From assembly GCF_036669915.1 (NCBI RefSeq), contig NC_089315.1, positions 13,321,255 through 13,385,254 on the forward strand: a DNA stretch of 64,000 bases, given 5' to 3'. Below are positions 1 through 11,575 of the stretch, piece by piece (positions within the stretch are counted from its first letter, which is position 1; each line of letters starts with the position of its first letter). This DNA is from Pocillopora verrucosa (lineage: Eukaryota; Cnidaria; Anthozoa; Scleractinia; Pocilloporidae). Position numbers and translations under genes: made by a program. Under the pieces are notes generated by a model, which saw only the letters and a program-made list of their open reading frames with translations, was not told the DNA's origin and did no database searches.

Positions 1-1445
1 TCATTACCATCTCCCATATCATCATCATTGAACACAGCAAGACAAGGATCAACTGACAACACACCAATGAACTCTACCATGTCGTTTACCTTCAGAGTAC
101 TTTCTTGATCATAGACATGGACAAGGCAAGCTGGGCCATGCTCGTTTGGGAGAGGAAAATTTAGATCAGTGCTTAACTGATGGGTTGGAACATTACTACC
201 ACCTGATGTGTCACTGGGTCTTGATCTTTTAGCATCATCACTGCAGGCATCATGAGGCACTTGCCACTCTACAGGAGGAAATGAATTTAAATTAGGGTGC
301 TATTCTAAGGGTGGTAATAATGAAAGGCATGGGGTAAGAGGTAGAGGGGCAGGGTGGGGGAAATAATATGAAGACCAATTCTGAGAGAAACAACAATCCT
401 TTCTGAGATGCTCAAAACCAACTCTTTAAAACAACTGTAGTTTGTTTATCCTCTTTGAGATAAAACCCATATTCTATAGGAAGATTTTGCTTATTTTGAA
501 AGAGAAGGTGAATAAAATTCAGAGCCTATTTACATATTGCCTTTTAAATTCCATGACATTTTCAAATATACCCTTTTTAATTTGTGTATATTGCTAAAAA
601 GCAATTTTTAATCCACTGTTTTTCATTTTGATAATTGAATCTATTCAAGATCTGGTTTATTTTGGAATAGAGGCTTATGGAAAGATTGTAATTAATTTAG
701 CTTGTCAGGTGTAAATATGAATAACTGCTATTGTAAACACAATTTTCTTTCCCATCATTTTGCCTATAAATTCAGTAAAATATCCTACTGAACATAGAGG
801 GAACTAAAAATTGATAGTTTCTTCGTTTGTGTGTTTATCGTGGTTTGAAATTAATGATTCAAAAGGGACCGCTCTTGAAGCAGTGATAAGGCACTTACCA
901 CGCTGAACAGCTGGGGTATTTTCATCGTCCATGTCTTCCTCGAGATCTCTTTTGAGTACTGTGTTCTTCCGCTCAGAGGCTTGTGCTTCGGAGTTTGAAG
1001 CTTCTCTTCTCCCTGCAAATGCTTTTCTCGCCCAGTCAGTCTCTCCTGGTATCGGTACGCAGTAAAATATATGCCTCTCTTTGGTTACGTTCTTCGGTGA
1101 CTCTAGGCGAAGTTCAAAATTTTCAGGACATCTGACGACATCTTGGTACATTCCACACCGCAATTTCGATGAGTTGTCCACCTTGTTCACGGTTTCATAC
1201 ACGGCCAGGTAGAACTCAGGATCGAACATGTCCTGCACCATGCATCGGAATCTAACTAAATTCTTTGATTTCAAAAGATGACTTGGAATATCATTCAAAG
1301 AAGGAACTCGTAGGAGAGCTTCGCTCTTCTGCAATCGACTCGAGAAAAACTCGCCGACTTTTTCATGATCTGGGCTTCCTGATTCATTGAATATTCCTTC
1401 AATAACACTGAGGGGGTCAGTGAGCCAGTCCTCTATGCAAGGCAT
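1..1445 (-). CDS. MCMBP: MCM-binding protein, first two coding exons (3' part outside window)
   Basis: MCMBP binds MCM2-7 helicase subunits in the nucleus and helps assemble or unload the complex during replication. Two exons are visible: 899-1445 (starts MPCIEDWLTDPL) and 1-268, joined in phase 1 (CGT G|AG TGG). The first exon carries the family-diagnostic stretches VRFRCMVQDMFDPEFYLAVYE and HIFYCVPIPGETDW. The second gives DLNFPLPNEHGPACLVHVYD and VNDMVEFIGVLSVDP. All match the conserved N-terminal half of animal MCMBP as I remember it. The start codon at 1445 fits the family's usual MPC start. The second exon runs off the left edge, so more than half the protein lies outside. It is divergently paired with TMCO1. 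Confidence 0.95.
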
Positions 1446-1663
1446 CGCTAAATGTTCTCCTTGTTTGTATAAGTAAACACTTTGCTCGCTGAAACGAAAT
1501 TTTTTGGCAAGACCCTCGTGGTAGTTTTTTCCCGGGAAAATTTAGAATTATGCGCGCATGATATTTTGCTAACACCTTGTTGGCTGTATGTGTATGCAGG
1601 CTCAAGCATAAATTATTTTCGCTGCGTCTCCGCCATCTTGGTGTAACGATTTGGATCGTGAAA
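1446..1663. promoter_or_regulatory. Shared divergent promoter between MCMBP and TMCO1
   Basis: Only 218 bp separate the start codons of the minus-strand MCMBP and the plus-strand TMCO1, so both 5' UTRs and core promoters must lie here unless upstream noncoding exons exist. No TATA box is obvious. The stretch has higher GC than the flanking intergenic DNA near 1620-1650 (CTGCGTCTCCGCCATCTTGG), as is usual for housekeeping promoters. Confidence 0.6.
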
Positions 1664-4600
1664 ATGTTGGCTGACACGATCCTTATTCTCTTCATTTCAG
1701 TAGCTACTGCACTTCTCTCTGAAGGTAAGTTTGTTTCGAAATCAGTTACGATGGCCCAAAACTGTGCCGTGAGATGTGGTTCGATTCAACCGAGTGAATG
1801 GCACATCAAGCGAGATTCTTGAACTTGACTGGATTTCTTTCAAGTCCGCAGCCGGTTGCAGGGGTTATCACGATTTTGATATTGCAATTGCGAGGATTCC
1901 TCATGCGGAGAGTTATGGTTATATCTTACTGTTACCTGTACATAGTAACTGTTTGATTTTCAATATGGGGATCTTTAATTTTTAGGAGCAACTTCAGAAT
2001 ACCCCGCAACTCATTTACATGTCATTGAATAAGAATAGCGTCAATAAAATATATTAAAGTTCACACGGCAACCAGGTGGACAATCAGACATAGTTTGATG
2101 CTACACTGGTTTGCAGATTTAATGAATGTAACCGAAGAAGTTACAATTCATAGACCCAAAGTTTCGACACTCCTGTCTAGTGCCTTCATCAGGGGTGATC
2201 TAAACGCTGCAAAAAGAGGTCCTTTTATATGATCACTAATTAGCGGCCTTTTTTTTTTCTGACGAGGTTTAAATAAGCGTCAGGAAGCAGACCGCCATCG
2301 TCACAATTTAAAGGAGTGTGGGTGGAGTTAATGTGCCAAGCCTCCAAACAAAGGCGCTGGTGGTAACGCCGATTAGTGGTGATAATTTTAGAATTATCCC
2401 ACCCAATTGTATGGTTGGTTAGGCAACTATTGGTTAGGCGTCTATTGTGTTATGCCTCGATCTTCAAAGCCTCCCGACACATGTAAGTGAGGCAGACCAA
2501 AGTTGCGGGGTATTCTGAAGTTTAGCCAATTTTTATTAACCCACTAACTCCCAAGATCAAATTAATAATTCTCCCCTCAAGCTGCTACACATTTCCTTGT
2601 AAAGTAGTGATGAGAATTAGGTGTTAAATCAAGATAACAACTTCTACCTGATAAGTTTGAATATTCTCATTACCTGTTTGCTGGATATTGTGAGGATATT
2701 ATAGTGAGAAGTTTCATGTTGATGACTTCTGGGAGTTAAAGGGGTAACTCCTGCTTGTAACATCAATAAATTGTCTGCTATCAATTTCATACTGTTTCAA
2801 GCCTTGGTGTTAAAAAAAATGAGGGAAAAAATTGCCAGACTGAGTGAAAAAAAGGAGAAGAAATCCTTTCTTACCATAGAATTAAAACGTCCCAGTTCTG
2901 CATTTGTAATATACATTTTGTGGCTTAATTTATCATTATGTTGTAAATGATCTTGCAACAAACAATCACACTGTTTCCATGTACAATATTAGTTCTTCTA
3001 ACTTAACTAGTAACTTCAGAAAACAATCAACAACCCTAAATCACCTTTCATATTTCTGTACTGTCACAAACCTATTAACAAGCTCATCGTAATGCTTCAG
3101 TCACCACAATTAGTCCAAGTGTAAATTTCTTTCTTTTTTTTTCAATTCAATAAATATGCCACATATGGGGTATAAAAATTAGACAAAGAGTTACCAATGT
3201 TTATGGGGTTCAAAATTAAATCACGTTTTATGGCACATGTTCATTGGAGGTGATACCTCATATGCTGACCAAAGATATGCAGGACTTCATAAGAATACAT
3301 TTCTTTTATATTTAGTTTCTTGTGCAGTAGGGTTATGGTATCACTATCGTAGGAAATATTTTATTGTATTTGGCCATAAATCTGTTTTGTATATTTAATA
3401 ATACTTATCAAGGGAGCAAAAAAAGAGATTGTAGCAACCTTACTTTTATTTTCTCTTTTATAGGAATCACATATCTATTGGTTTACAGAACAGACAAATA
3501 TAAGAAGTTAACTGCAGAAGTCGAAAAAGATAGTAAAAAGTGTGAGTATCTTTGTTATTGTAGAGTATTTAACTACCTTTTATTCAGTGATCAAGAATCA
3601 TGGACTACCATACAATGCTTGTAATTAGATATTTTACTTTTACTTAGGAGAGTAGATTTACAATATGATCAAGTAAAAAGAAGTGTCCTGACTGTGGTAA
3701 TGCTATGTAATGCTTGGTAAACCAATGCACTGCAGTTATATAACGAGAAGAATGTTTACATATTTTACATAAAAGTTATAAGTCATCAAGTGAATCAGCT
3801 CTCTTTGATCAAAGCTGTAATATTACAATCCTTCCATAATGATCATAGACATATATTTCATGCTTTTATTTCAGTCAAATTGTTGTACTGTGTCAACTCT
3901 AGAGAACATTGACTGAATTTTATTAAAATACCTAGAAGCTTTGTCTTGATGGTATTTACTTCTGTTTCTTAGTGGAGAAGAGAAAAGAAAATATCTTAGA
4001 TCTTCCCAGACAAGGGGGAGGTCAGAAGAAGAAAATGGGTAAGCATACCAAGAATGATAATTAGTTTTTTCTTTTTGATGTAGTTACTGGATGATATTAC
4101 TACAACTGCTTTACATGAAATCCTGGTGAAGTGTGTTTTACAATTGTTTGGGTTTGTGCCTTTTCTTAGAAAGAGTTGAGGAGAAGCTTAAGAATCACAA
4201 CAGAGACCTTTCAATGGTGAGAGACTTCTTTATTTCAAGTATAATCAATATATTCACTTTGTGTGCAAGAATTATATGATTTTACCGTATCTTGTTTAGG
4301 TTGACTCAGTTCTGATCAATAATGGCTGTTTGGCACATGATTCCGTGGAAATTATTAACAAGAATCATTGGTTACAACTGAGTTTCAAACATTTGCAAAA
4401 AATTAACTTAAAATTCCTTTACTTTGTTTGCCTGGATTCTTTAAATTTTTGCAATCCAAGCTTCAAGAACATTGTTACTGTATACAACAGTATCTCTCAT
4501 GAAATTCCTCTGTGCGATGAATACCCCCTCCTCTTGCATAGCTTTCCTGTAGTTTGATTTGACTTGACGTCTTGTGTGTTAAATGGTGATATATATTTGT

Positions 4601-5448
4601 AATTCTTTTGAAGGTGAAAATGAAGTCCATCTTTGCCATTGGATTTACATTTACAGCTCTTATTGGCATGTTTAATTCTATGTAAGTGTGTGACCCTAAA
4701 ACATTCAGTGATGGTTTTTACAACTGCAATTGTACAGAATATAAAAATTTTTGGATTAATTTTTAGCAATGACATTTCCATATACAGATTATTTACATTT
4801 ATTACCTTAAATTCAAGTTAGAGAGGGCTGCCTTATATTTGTCACATTGTGTTGTCCTATTTTTCAGATTTGATGGCAGAGTTGTTGCAAAGCTTCCTTT
4901 TGTTCCCCACTCTTGGCTTCAAGGCTTGTCCCATCGCAACTTAATGGGCACAGATTTTACTGACTGCTCCTTTATCTTCCTGTATATTCTTTGTACTATG
5001 TCTGTAAGACAGGTTTGTGCAAGTTTTTTTTCCTAGCTAGGTATTTAGCAACATTCATAGATACAGTATAGACAACACTGTACTTTCTAATGTTAAGGCC
5101 CTTTGGTTGTGAGCAACTTATCAATCACAGAACCTATTGATCAGTTGATCAATCAGTCAGGCAGACAGTTGATTAATTAAACAATCAAACAACCAGTTAA
5201 TCATCAATTGATCATTCAATTATCCTTCTGCAGAATTGTACTGATTAATTGTCAAAAACTTATTTTTATGTGTATAGATGGGCCCCTCTACCTGCATTCT
5301 CTCAGTAACTTGATGTTACCTTTGCTGAACCTAATTAAGATCATTGATTTTCTCTTCTCAGAATATTCAAAAAATGCTGGGCTTTGCTCCATCTAGAGCT
5401 GCAAGCAAGGTTGGTGGTCTGCTGACACCACCACAGGGTACCAAGTAA
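1664..5448 (+). CDS. TMCO1: TMCO1, ER calcium-load-activated channel / translocon subunit
   Basis: Seven coding exons: 1664-1724, 3464-3541, 3973-4038, 4170-4216, 4614-4681, 4868-5012 and 5362-5448, totalling 552 nt (183 aa; human about 188). TMCO1 is an ER membrane protein of the EMC3/Oxa1-like superfamily. It is described as a calcium-leak channel and as part of the multipass translocon. Seen in the translation: the first membrane helix MLADTILILFISVATALLSEG, the motif YRTDKYKKLTAEVEK, a charged coiled coil ending in RDLSM, a second hydrophobic segment FAIGFTFTALIGMFNSI, and the hallmark GLSHRNLMGTDFTDCSFIFL. It ends NIQKMLGFAPSRAA plus a short tail. An in-frame stretch upstream of 1664 lacks ATG, so 1664 is chosen. 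The two repeat elements at 1990-2522 and 2536-2747 lie in intron 1. Confidence 0.97.
1990..2522. mobile_element. Non-autonomous element with perfect 22 bp terminal inverted repeats
   Basis: Positions 1990-2011 (AACTTCAGAATACCCCGCAA plus CT) are the exact reverse complement of 2501-2522. A second pair of shorter matches (CATTTACATGT inside the left end, ACATGTAAGTG inside the right) continues the symmetry imperfectly. The 533 bp unit has no coding frame. The interior (about 2150-2290) contains the TTTCGACACTCCTGTCTAGT type of sequence that is dispersed in cnidarian genomes. No clear target-site duplication was found. It lies in TMCO1 intron 1. Confidence 0.65.
2536..2747. repeat. Dispersed inverted-repeat element, copy 1 (TTAACCC...family)
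   Basis: Begins TTAACCCACTAACTCCCAAG and ends GGGAGTTAAAGGGGTAA, so the ends are imperfect inverted repeats. The interior is AT-rich (ATAATTCTCCCC, GAATATTCTCATTACC). Related copies occur at 30145-30355, 30554-31015 and 54145-54358. It has the size and end structure of a miniature inverted-repeat transposon. Confidence 0.6.
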
Positions 5449-7258
5449 ACTTCACAGGAGTTTTGGCCACAGAGTACTCATTTGCCTTGGAATTCTGTAC
5501 AATACAACTTGTTTGGACCATTTATTGACCTACAGAAACAGTCTTCCTAAGCATGTCTGTCCCCAGGTGTTACAATGCTAGTGAACTTTTAGGAAAGCCC
5601 CATATTGTCGTAAATGTACATGTAACTATCAGTACATTTATCACAGTCAAAAATTAAATTTTTGATGTTACTCGGAGATTTCCATTTTTCCTTCGTCTTT
5701 TCTTTCCACGTATGTTTTTTTTTTTCCAAGGTGTTTGTTTTTTGCCATGAGAGTTTGGTTGTCGTTAAATACCTTGAAGAATTCGTACAGAACTGATTTG
5801 GTTGAGGTAGAGCCGGGATAACCAACTGGCTCTATTGAAACAGTCCAAGGAAAACGTAGTATGGAGGTATTGGTTGTCCCGAATATTCCAAAGCGATGAA
5901 ATATACCGAAAGCTTGATTTTTTAAAAATATTTTTTGCCAGTCTATAAAGGGAATGAAGCACTGCCTTTTGCGCAAATGGCACTTTATAAAACACGACTC
6001 CATTTAACACGTGTGCAAAATTATACTTGCTACGCTCCGCCATCTGTTTTTCAGTTAAATCATTCCAAACCGAAGTAAACCCATCACGCCATGGGAAGAA
6101 TAAAAACATGGAGATATACAACCTCACTTTACTTTAGTGAGAAATAAATTGAGTAAAAACAATTAAAAAAATTTAGACATACTCTTTTGAAATGGGTTTT
6201 GTCTTCGTGATGAGAAGACTAGATCTTTATGAGTTAATATTCTCTTGATCTCTACTTAAAACTTTAATGGCTTTTCTTGGAAATCAGTTAACTAACAAAG
6301 GATTAAGCTTTTGGTCAATTTGGCAGTTATTATTCGTGCACCTTTTTTATGACTTCGAGGAAGCAAAACCCCTAAAGGAAATCATGAAAAGCCGGTTGAG
6401 GAAGAGTCATCGCGACTAGCTTGCCTTGGTTATCAGGTAGCTGAAGACATGCGCGCATTCACCCATTCATGATACAGGCTCAATGGAGAAAACGTCAATT
6501 CGTATCTGTTAACTTCGTTTATTGCAAAAGGTTTCCATAGAGAGGAACAACTACTTTTTCAATTGATTATCAGATAGGTGGATATGATAGACACATTCAG
6601 TGACTATTTTGTTAGTAAAAAACTTGTATTCCTTCACATTGGTTTAGCTTTAGGCAGAGTTAACGTGAGATTTTTTTTAAAAATCAATCGAGGCTGAATT
6701 GAGGTCATGTTTCTCGTTTTTTTTTTATTTCGGCGTAAACAAAACACGATTATAAATTGCTAAGCAGCCAGCTTTTCTGAGAAATTTAAAGATCAAAGAG
6801 TTAACGGGGAAAGATTCTTTAACGAGATTCAAAATGAATGCTATTAATCATACCAATAGTCCCTGACACGGTAAGAAACGGGACAAGTAAAGGAAAATGA
6901 CGTTTGGCAATAGCTAACGGATATTTTAGAAACATATTTTTTATCAAATGATCTTTTACAAATTCCTTTTGACGGCGGGAATTGCTTTCCCACGTACAAA
7001 CAATACATTATTACGGGGGCCCGAGTTCATTGACGTCACAAAAGAGGGCACCCCTACCCATGCATAATATGTTGAACAAATAACTTTCTTTGTTAAAATT
7101 TTCCCTTGCGGTCAATTATGGAATGCGGCGGAAGAGGCCCGTAGACATGTTAACGATATAAACATTCTTCGTTCAATTTGTTCTCAGTCTGCGGCAAATT
7201 AGATTTCATCTGCCTCACGCGTGAGGCTTGGGAGGTTGATTTTTTTAGGGATATAAAG
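5449..7258. other. Intergenic region between TMCO1 and the coiled-coil gene
   Basis: TMCO1's 3' UTR must begin here. One minus-strand reading frame is listed separately. The rest is AT-rich with T-runs (6661-6730), and I see no other supported gene. About 7000-7180 is less AT-rich and is the likely promoter of the gene starting at 7259. Confidence 0.5.
5765..6043 (-). CDS. Possible small protein, unrecognised (92 aa)
   Basis: An ATG at 6043 opens a 92-codon frame starting MAERSKYNFAHVLNGVVFYK and ending QISSVRILQGI. The frame also continues upstream without a stop to about 6127. It is basic and aromatic-rich, with no signal peptide or domain I recognise. The sequence just before the ATG reads like a 5' leader, but no codon bias or homologue supports it. 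It could be a decayed exon or chance. Confidence 0.15.
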   Translation of the reverse strand: MAERSKYNFAHVLNGVVFYKVPFAQKAVLHSLYRLAKNIFKKSSFRYISSLWNIRDNQYLHTTFSLDCFNRASWLSRLYLNQISSVRILQGI

Positions 7259-7891
7259 ATGTCCACATTTAATGCCTCACCCGAGGTGATTTTGTCCAAA
7301 AACGGTGCCAAATACCTACTTAAAAGAAACGCTAGTGAGAAAGAATTGTTTAAGAAGCAGACCTGGCTGCTAGACAAAGCTAAATCAAAAGAAGAGAGGG
7401 CCTTTTGCCGTGAGAGGGAGCGACTTTTACAACGTCGACTCTCGAGATTACAAGGAGTTGGTAAAACATCTCCTTCTTCAGACGAAAGGGTCAAAAGGAT
7501 TACTGAAGATGAGTCTGATAAATGGGAAGTACAAAGTGATACACCATGTTATATCAAACATCGGAGAAAACAAGGTATTTTCTTGGACAGCTCGCCATTA
7601 TGGTCCTCTCAAGATTCTGTGTGCCCATCGTCTAGGGCCTCCATGAGTCAAAGAGGCCCTGGAGTCCATAACTGTGATGAGTTTCTTAGTAGCCCCAGCG
7701 TGGTTAGGAAGTTCAAAAGAGCCATTTCAGAACAGTACAGCTTGACAAGCTCACGGACAAGCTCGCCGCGATCGACAAGTTGTGTTCTTCCCCCAATTTC
7801 ACTTCAGTGTCCGATTTCTGGTAACGAGGGAGAAAGAAAACTCATACATGCACGATCAAAAGCAAAGTACAAGGAAGCGAGTTTCATTTGA
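7259..7891 (+). CDS. Unrecognised basic coiled-coil protein, single exon
   Basis: A 210-residue intronless frame from the first ATG (AAGATGT, purine at -3) to TGA. The open frame extends upstream to 7178 but without an ATG. Residues about 20-65 are highly charged and helical (RNASEKELFKKQTWLLDKAK, then RERERLLQRRLSRLQ), consistent with a short coiled coil. The rest is low-complexity and Ser/Arg-rich, with SSRTSSPRST and a basic C-terminus (HARSKAKYKEASFI). The RERERLLQRRLSRLQ segment faintly recalls CCDC190-type proteins, but this is too weak for a name. An upstream noncoding exon is possible, since TTCTCAG at 7182-7188 would serve as an acceptor. Confidence 0.5.
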   Translation: MSTFNASPEVILSKNGAKYLLKRNASEKELFKKQTWLLDKAKSKEERAFCRERERLLQRRLSRLQGVGKTSPSSDERVKRITEDESDKWEVQSDTPCYIKHRRKQGIFLDSSPLWSSQDSVCPSSRASMSQRGPGVHNCDEFLSSPSVVRKFKRAISEQYSLTSSRTSSPRSTSCVLPPISLQCPISGNEGERKLIHARSKAKYKEASFI

Positions 7892-9640
7892 TGGGCCTTG
7901 ATTCAATGACGGGTAAACATCAGTCACCTTCTCGGTGATAAATGAAAAACTATACCTTAAAGTGGCTAAAATGCCTCAAATTTAGAGTCAAAGGATAGAA
8001 CGTGTGTCTTTGTGGAACGTACGAATACTGATATAATATTCAAGTGTTATACATGACAGTCATGCCCGCAACATACAATTTCCATATCACAAATTACTCA
8101 TTACAATGTCTCATGGTTTTTTTATCATTACCCTTTTAGAATTATAAGTATAAGTTAAGGAATTATTTTATTTGAAGCCCACTAACACTTACACAAACAG
8201 CGAGTTATCAATTGATGAGACTTTAAAATTTTATAATAAAGGACATTTATGGATAGAGCGAAAACTAATTTGATATGTTTCATCTAGGGTGATTTAAAGT
8301 GGTCTTGTTGAATGTTATTCAAAAATGAATCGAGAAACCATCATTTACTGTCAAATCTGACAGGTAATTGAATCAAATCCAGTGCCCGGAGGTCAAATAG
8401 TCTAACTTTTCATAACAGATACAACGATTTTTAATATCGGCTGAGTTCTGATGAAATCTATAGTTATCTCGAAAAGCTTGAATAAATATGAACAAAGCGC
8501 GTGAAAGGGTTCAGGCGAAGAACACCACCGAACACCACCGAAACCCTGCCGGCTAAATACCGATTTTAATTACTGGGCGAGGTTGCCGGTTGGACAATCA
8601 TGAGGTACTTAGTACGTAGGAAATTTCTCGGAAACTTCGGACGCCTCCTGATTAGAAAGAGGTGCATCTCAAAATGGTTAAATTTCTTAGTCGTCAGTAC
8701 CCTTAAACACGTAAATGCTTGTCTCACCTTTTCGTCGGTTTTATTTCAGTAGGAAAGAAATGAAATAGCAACCCTTGCGTGTTTTTTTTGCTTGAATAAT
8801 ATTATCCTTTTGCGAGAGCTCCAGAATACGCTTACGTCATGTTGTGTGTTCTCTCGAATAGTGGCATGCAAGAGAATGTGTTGGATTGGCAAAAATGGTG
8901 CGATTGCGGTCTGCAATTCGACGGTTTTATGTTAAAAATCTATTTAGCTAGTTAAAGGTCTCTGTTCGCAGAATCAGAACGTCAATGTTTGGTTACATCC
9001 AATTTTTACCAAGACTTATGATCACAGTATTTGGATCATGTTCCGATGAAGCACCAATTACACTCCATGGCTACTGGCCACACCAATTTTTTGGTCTTCA
9101 TTAATAAAAAATAAAGAGTCCGGTTTATAGAAAACGAGAAAAGATTCAGGGAGTAAAAGCAACTCTTTTTATTTCTCTTGGGCTATGGTTAGTTTCACTC
9201 AAACTTCAAGCTGACCCCTCCGAAATAAGCGGAAAATTTCTTCGAAACCTGAGGGACGCTTTCGAAATGGAAAACCGTTCATGATGAGAACTGACAGATG
9301 ATAGTCGTTCAGAATCAAGGACAGAATTTTCCGCAATCAAACAAAATTTGCCAATTAAAAATTGAACGGCACCGTCCAAACCAAAATCAGATGGAAGCAT
9401 CCGTAGTCTGCTAGCTCAGTGAATAGACAACTCAAAGCTTGTTTTTACCGCGCTATGTTCCCGGGTCGTGCCTTTCTTGCTAACTTTCTTTTTAATATCT
9501 TGTTCTCGTCAGTTTCTTTGTACAGAAAAGAAATTTTTACGTCATGAATAAGGTCGTTTTTTTATCTTGCGTAGGCTCTCCCGATTCTGGCAACCAAACA
9601 GTTTTGACGAACGGCGGTTTCACACTATAAGATGTATATA
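7892..9640. other. Intergenic region, nothing recognised
   Basis: AT-rich DNA with no frame supported by splice sites or homology. A short tandem repeat GAACACCACC occurs twice near 8520. A frame on the minus strand at 9206-9400 has no recognisable content. Confidence 0.4.
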
Positions 9641-9689
9641 TACCCCTTATATATATATATATATATATACACCCCTATATATATACACC

Positions 9690-9759
<70 letters not shown>

Positions 9760-9770
9760 TTTTTTTTTTA
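9632..9770. repeat. (TA)n microsatellite interrupted by CACCCC, followed by poly-T
   Basis: Runs of alternating TA (about 9648-9668, 9693-9726) are separated by repeated ACACCCCTATATATA units and followed by two long T runs (9727-9769). The length is likely polymorphic and assembly-sensitive. Confidence 0.9.
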
Positions 9771-9880
9771 TAAGAACGTCTAATTTTGGAGCTGAGGCTG
9801 AACGCTCTCATGTTTTTTTCTTTGCGACTGAAGCCTTAAAACGTTCCTAATAAATCAAGTCGGACGTGACCAGACCTAAG

Positions 9881-10077
9881 AGGGTAATTTGTCACTAGCT
9901 ATTAACTGAGTTGATAACGTAAATTGGCGATTGTAAAGAGTTTCAAAGCTGACATTTCGAGCGTTAGCCCGTTATCATTTGCTCTGACGAAGGGCTAACG
10001 CTCGAAACGTTAGCCTTTGAACTCTTTCCGGAGGCCAATTTACGTTATCAACTCAGTTGATTATACCAAATTACCCT
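9881..10077. repeat. Long imperfect palindrome (foldback repeat)
   Basis: AACTGAGTTGATAACGTAAA (9904-) pairs with the reverse complement at 10034-10058. An inner pair, CGAGCGTTAGCCC (9959-9971), matches GGGCTAACGCTCG (9992-10004). GGGTAATTT near 9882 pairs with AAATTACCC near 10068. The single-stranded loop is about 20 bp. Foldback repeats with the AACTGAGTTGAT core are abundant in cnidarian genomes as I recall; a one-arm fragment lies at 32040-32085. Confidence 0.7.
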
Positions 10078-11575
10078 GTTACACTCTCGCACCGACGCAG
10101 CACCACAGTTTCATTCTCTAGAAACGTACCCTTTATTCACGTGACCAGACTAAGTTCGACTTCAAACCAGTTAGTTGTTTTCAGTGTATCGTGCAATAGG
10201 AAAACATTATTGTTGAAAAAAGGCCGCTAAGTATTTGAGTTAAATGTCCTGTTAGACCACAGTTTTACATTTCTTTTACCTTTGCTTAAACTTCACAAAA
10301 AGGAGAAAAATAAAGATGTTCTAAACTGATTCTCACCCTGGGTATGTTCTTAGTATTTTCTCAAAATTTTGGTTTATCTCAACCAGAACAATGGAATTTT
10401 TAATAGGAAAGGTTCTTATCGAAGGAGGGTGTGCGGCGTCTTTTTTTGGTCTTTACGGAGACATGGTCTTTATCGTTGAACCTAGACCGGTATAGGACAT
10501 AAGCTCTGTTTTGCATGGTTTCTATTGTACCCATGATTACAGTCAAAGATCCTTTAAATGTTATTAAACACAAAAGTATTGGTCCATTTCGATAAATTTT
10601 AGATTTTGTTACACGAAAGTTTACTGATTATTGCATGCATTGAAGTCTCAATCTTCTATAAAACTCCTTTTGTTTGATCGTTTGTTGTTGTAGTTGTTGT
10701 TGTGTTTGGCTTCTACATTCAGAATCAAAGTAATTCAGTAATGATCAATGCGGGATTTGTCCCAGGTTGTGCTTGGTTTGTCACATTTTATATTAATAAC
10801 TTTTAATTTCAATCGTACGTTCAGACACCATTTATCACGCTAAATTGAATAAAAGTACTCCTAAATCGATATGTGACATTCTCATTAAGCCTCGGAAAAA
10901 TGACACTGTTTTTCTCTGCCAAGGTTAGTATAAATTTTCTTTTTCCTTTGTGTGGATTATTGGTGACGATTCGTCCTACGAAGTTCGATTCAGTGCTCAC
11001 CGATATTACTACACGGTTTTACAAGGGATTTAGTGCCCCTGAATAGTCGCAGTGCAAATCAAATTCAAGACAATATTAAGTATGGGAATAGCTTTTCATA
11101 TAAATATTTGAAGATAAATTCCATTTCCATTGGTATACATGTATATGCGTGCACCTCTGTAGCTGCAAGATAAAGTTTAGCTACCTCATGAGATCAGTCA
11201 TGGAAACCATTGATTAAACTTATATTGTCCCACAGACACTTTCCGGTAGAAATTGCCGGTTCAAGATTTACATTCGTTGTGAAATGAAAACGTATTGTTA
11301 GGTAAGCAGATTAAAGCTGCTTATAGTGTTACAGGTAAGGCCCGAAGCTGCTTCTAATGTTACAGGTGAGGCCCGCTCAGCAAGATACACTACTTTATGG
11401 ATCTGAGACAGTTCGTTCCATGTAAGTGTTTTGATCCTCATTCATGATGCGTCCGCTGACCCTATGAATCGTGCGCATGGACGCCGTACAGTTTGTCTAT
11501 TGCATCAAGACTTGGCGCGGCTGCATGACAAGCGGGAAATTGAAGCGTTCCACTAGTGCGTAGAAAGTGTCAGTT
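10078..11575. other. Intergenic region upstream of CENP-A-like gene
   Basis: No supported coding frame. Two short direct repeats of GTTACAGGTRAGGCCCG flank 11330-11375. The less AT-rich 11430-11575 stretch (CGCATGGACGCCGTAC, GACTTGGCGCGGCTG) is the likely promoter of the histone gene. Confidence 0.4.

Noticed and set aside
5589..6003. Two further minus-strand frames overlapping the possible 92 aa protein
   Set aside because: They are in other frames, Lys/Thr-rich and without recognisable content.
9567..9850. Tyr/Ile- and Phe-rich frames over the TA and T runs
   Set aside because: Direct translation of the microsatellite; no coding meaning.
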